This document shows, in pieces, positions 61,080-64,000 of a stretch of DNA of 64,000 nt; positions within the stretch are counted from its first letter, which is position 1; each line of letters opens with the position of its first letter. The stretch lies in NCBI GenBank assembly GCA_963575745.1, contig CAUYUJ010022059.1, positions 124,001 to 188,000 of the forward strand, read 5' to 3'. The stretch comes from Prorocentrum cordatum. Its lineage: Eukaryota > Sar > Dinophyceae > Prorocentrales > Prorocentraceae. Both the position numbers and the translations under genes were made by a program. The notes beneath the pieces are model-generated. The model saw only the letters and a program-made list of their open reading frames with translations, searched no databases and was not told where the DNA came from.

Positions 61080-62040
61080 GACCGCTCGGATAACGCGTCC
61101 GCGCCGCCGCGCGCGCGGCGGCGCTGGGCCGACGCGCGTGGAGACAGGCGGCGGGGGCGGCTTCTGCGCCGTCGCTCGCTCGACGGCGCCGGCCCGTCGC
61201 TCGCGGAAAGAGCGCGCCGCGAGCGGTTCCTGCGACGCCGCGCCAGGGGGCGCCGCGCCGTCGCGCGCGAGGGGCGCGTTGGAGGCGGCCCCTGTGCCGC
61301 CGCGCGCGCATCGGCGCTGGGCCGTCGCGCGTGGGGCATCGCGGCGAGGCCAGCTTCTGCGCAGCCGCGCGCGCGGCGTCGCTGGGCCGTCCTGCGCTGC
61401 GACATCGACGGGGGCGGTCTCTGGCGCCAGCGCGCGAGCGGCGGCGCTGGGCCGTCGCGCGCGCGGCAGGCGCAACGCCGGCGGCCCCTGCGCCGCCGCG
61501 CGCGCGGTGACGCTGGGCCGTCGTGCACGGTGAAGCGCAACGCGAGCGACCGCTGCGCTGCCGCGCGCGCGCAGCGCTGGGCCGGCGCGCCCGAGGAAAC
61601 GCGGCGGGGGCGGCCCCCGCGCCGCCGCGCGCGCGGCGGCGCTGGGCCGCCGCTCGCAGGAAAACCCGTCGAGACCGGCTTCTGCGCTTCCGTGCGCGGG
61701 GCGGCGCTGGGCCGTCGTGCGCGGAGAAACACCTTGGAGGACGCCGCAGCGCCGCCGCGCGCGCGGCGGGCCTCCGCCTTCGCGCGCGGAGAAATTTATC
61801 GGTGGCGACCTCTGCGCCGCCGTGCCCGCGGTGGCGACGCTGCGTCAAGAAACGCAATGAAGGCGGCCACTGCGCCGCCGCGCGCGCTGCGGCGCCGGGC
61901 CGCGCCGCGCGGATCACCCAGCGGGGGCGGCCCCTGCGCCGCCTCACGCGCGGCGGCGCGGGGCCGCCGCTGGTGGAGAAAACAAGGGCAGCTTCTGCGC
62001 CGACTCGCGCGCGGCAGCGCTGGGCCGTCCTGCGTTGAGG
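61080..62040 (+). repeat. 65-66 bp GC-rich tandem array, about 15 units
   Basis: GCGCTGGGCCGTCG recurs at about 61314, 61381, 61446, 61512, 61575, 61641 and 61706. Units share GCGCCGCCGCGCGCGCGG and an ACGCGGCGGGGGCGG part. A 66-base period keeps frame, so long Ala/Arg-rich frames result on both strands; they are not called as genes. Confidence 0.85.
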
Positions 62041-63335
62041 CATCGATGTACGGCGGTGGGGGTTGCACCGCTGGCGTAACATATCTTGGAAACGCGGACC
62101 TGGTGCACGCTCTCTTGTTTGGACGTAAACGCGGCGGTGTTCTACGGGCGTCGATTCGCCAAATAATTTGCCAGTGCATTAGCGCAGGCTCGTTTGAGTG
62201 CACCATCTCATCTCGCGCTGTTTTTTTGGTTGCATGTTTTTTGAGCTAGTTGGCGCCAGCCGATTCCGACATTTTCCCAGATGTGTTAGGCTGCCGCATG
62301 CCATCAAACCCGGGGAGACGACCTCAGACTGAAGTTCTAGATGGAAGTCATGCTGGGCCCGCGGCGCAACGAACATCTGGATCGGAAACTTCGCGCACCA
62401 AGAGCACGTCGACGCGAACATCGGCGAACCAAGAACCACGGCGACGAGCGACCAAAACGGCCCTCCTGACGCCCCGGCGGGTTTCCCTACAGACCAGACC
62501 CCCCAGACATTTCCAACACCGGGCTTGTTCTCTGACGATCCCGGGGCCTGACAATTGCCCCGGGAAGTTGGGAATTGCTAAACGGGGTTTCTGGGCTTGC
62601 TCCCCCCCCCCGGACATCCGATGTTTTGTTGTTCCAGCACTTGGCCCCCAGAATCCCCGACCCTTTCCCAGGGGTGACTATTCATCTTGACGGTGTCTTG
62701 GAGCCCGAACCCTGCCCCCAGGGGCCGAGAACGGCGAAAAACTTCCGCCCCGATCTTCGGCAAGACGTCGGGTGCCTGAGCCTCCCTTGCGCGCGGGCCT
62801 GGCGGCAAGGGGGGTCGGATCTCGATCACTCGAGGGCGAAACCGCCCCCGCGAAAAGTGCGGCGCGTCTGCTCGCACGCTGCGCGAACAAGGGTCCCACC
62901 AGGACAGCCACGCTGCCCGTGGATCATGCTGGAGTGCAAGTGGCTTTCCGCAGATACATCATGCGACCAGGCGATTCCGAAATACTGGTACTGCTGGGAG
63001 GTCGCAGCGCCCCACTTGGAAGTGGAGGGTGAAAAAGGCGTTCCCGGTTCGTCGTCGTCGGCGCCGTCGAGGCCGCCAAGCCGCAGCCATCGACCCGGAT
63101 GAGAAACATTTTTTTTGTCCCATGGCCCCCCTGGCCGTTTCTGCTTGTCCGTCGCCCGGCCGCATGCCGCGCGCAACGGGGCGCGCCTCCCCCCCGCCGT
63201 CCCTGCGAGCAGCAGGCGCGTCCGGCGTCCGCGCCGCGGGCCGCGCCCGCCGTCCGGGTCAGCAGCTCCGGGCAGCCGTGGGCGCCAGCCAGCGGAGGCG
63301 CCCCGGGGGGGCGGGGGGGCGGCGCTCCAGTTTTC
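62041..63335. other. 1.3 kb unassigned interval
   Basis: Mixed composition without simple repeats. Frames of 100-180 codons occur on both strands but none shows a motif. Confidence 0.4.
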
Positions 63336-63339
63336 CAGT

Positions 63340-63493
63340 CGGAGGATCGCGCCACATCGCCGATGCATCGGCGATGCGGCTCGATTTTGAGCCTGATTTC
63401 CTCAACGTCAACGTCGCCCATGCATCGCCGATGCAGCGGCGATGCATCGCCGATGCAGCGCGATCTTCCGACACCATCTCCTCCGACCTCATT
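63340..63493 (+). mobile_element. Palindromic MITE-like repeat, copy 3
   Basis: Interior CATCGCCGATGCATCGGCGA palindromes, GATCGCGCCACATCGC near the left side, and the right end CATTTGGGAGGCCTC. The left inverted repeat is degraded (begins near CAGTCGGAGGATCG). Confidence 0.55.
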
Positions 63494-64000
63494 TGGGAGG
63501 CCTCTTGGCGTGGGGCCGGGGGGCGGAAGCTCTCTTTCTTGTCGTGGCGCTAGCGCTGGCACAGCGCGGGTCGGCCCAGGGCGGGTCGCGCCATGGCGAA
63601 GTCGCACGGATGCAGGGCCTGGGAGGAATCGCGGGGGGGGGAGGATTGGGGGACTCGGGAAAGGACGAAGTGGACTCACTGCTGGTGTTGCGGCCCAGGC
63701 TCGGGGTGGAGTCGTGCCAAGGGGCAGCCAGGGCTGCACAGCGCTGACCTCCAAGGTGCAGGTTGCGGTAAACGGAGTGGTGATCCAGGATCCGGGCGTT
63801 CCGAGTGCGAAATGTCGGGCTAGGGGACGAACAAGTTGTCGCGGGATCTTGTCGATGCCGATTTGGGTTGTTGTTCATGCCGAACGTCGCCGATTCGCGA
63901 GGATGATCCATGGATCGACGATGACAGAAATGGACGGTGTCCGAGATTGGCATCGACGTTTCCGCGTGCAGTGCTGGTTAGGGTCATCGTTGTCTTTCCC
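63494..64000. other. Unassigned interval at the right edge
   Basis: No supported gene. A minus frame at 63489-63953 has no recognisable motif. Confidence 0.4.

Noticed and set aside
61063-62082. Ala/Arg-rich frame of 339 codons on the minus strand
   Set aside because: Translation of the 65-66 bp array; the plus strand is equally open.
62888-63754. 276-codon minus-strand frame with HRRCIGDA-type repeats
   Set aside because: The repeats are the GATGCATCGGC palindromes of the MITE-like element; the same peptide appears in all its copies.

Overview
The window looks like nuclear DNA of a dinoflagellate; genus is not resolved (Prorocentrum/Polarella-like is a guess). The reasons are two copia clades typical of that group, a non-LTR reverse transcriptase with C-terminal zinc fingers, a lineage-expanded protein family seen in dinoflagellates, GC-rich coding stretches, and an extreme load of mini- and microsatellites. 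I see no intact, confidently identified host gene, no bacterial operon, no CRISPR array and no rRNA or tRNA gene that I can support.

Layout. 1-16196: a very large Ty1/copia element whose 5' end lies left of the window. Gag with three CCCH fingers, protease, integrase, reverse transcriptase and RNase H are followed by about 8 kb more coding sequence that contains a Tpt1/KptA-like RNA 2'-phosphotransferase and a zinc-ribbon region. A hairpin-rich 3' untranslated stretch, a polypurine tract and a probable 3' LTR follow. 16248-21645: an 89-bp minisatellite with two alternating monomer types. 22131-28560: GGA tracts, TCTTGGGG-type degenerate blocks, an 870-bp tandem duplication with a (TG)n expansion, a palindromic MITE-like repeat and a 98-bp tandem array. 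28998-32012: a non-LTR element fragment overlapped by a 251-aa unknown ORF. 32013-39090: more composite GGA/TCTTGGGG repeats, a microsatellite cluster, and an 80-bp tandem array of about 30 units (36041-38440). 39794-42840: remnants of a non-LTR ORF and of a copia gag. 43723-43822 is a 100-N assembly gap. 44196-46117: a broken member of the dinoflagellate-expanded family. 47911-52286: a second copia of another clade, 5'-truncated, with its integrase zinc domain split by a G/T-only insert. 52287-64000: microsatellites, two decayed minus-strand genes, and 192-bp, 13-bp and 65-bp tandem arrays.

The sequence reads as a mosaic of retrotransposons and satellites. The most interesting unit is the giant copia: from position 1 to 15242 its reading frame can be followed almost continuously, broken by four single stop codons and a few frame changes. 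A reverse-transcribing element that carries a full-length RNA 2'-phosphotransferase-like enzyme is worth separate study. Many frame changes here could be real decay or uncorrected indels of a long-read assembly; the sequence alone does not decide.
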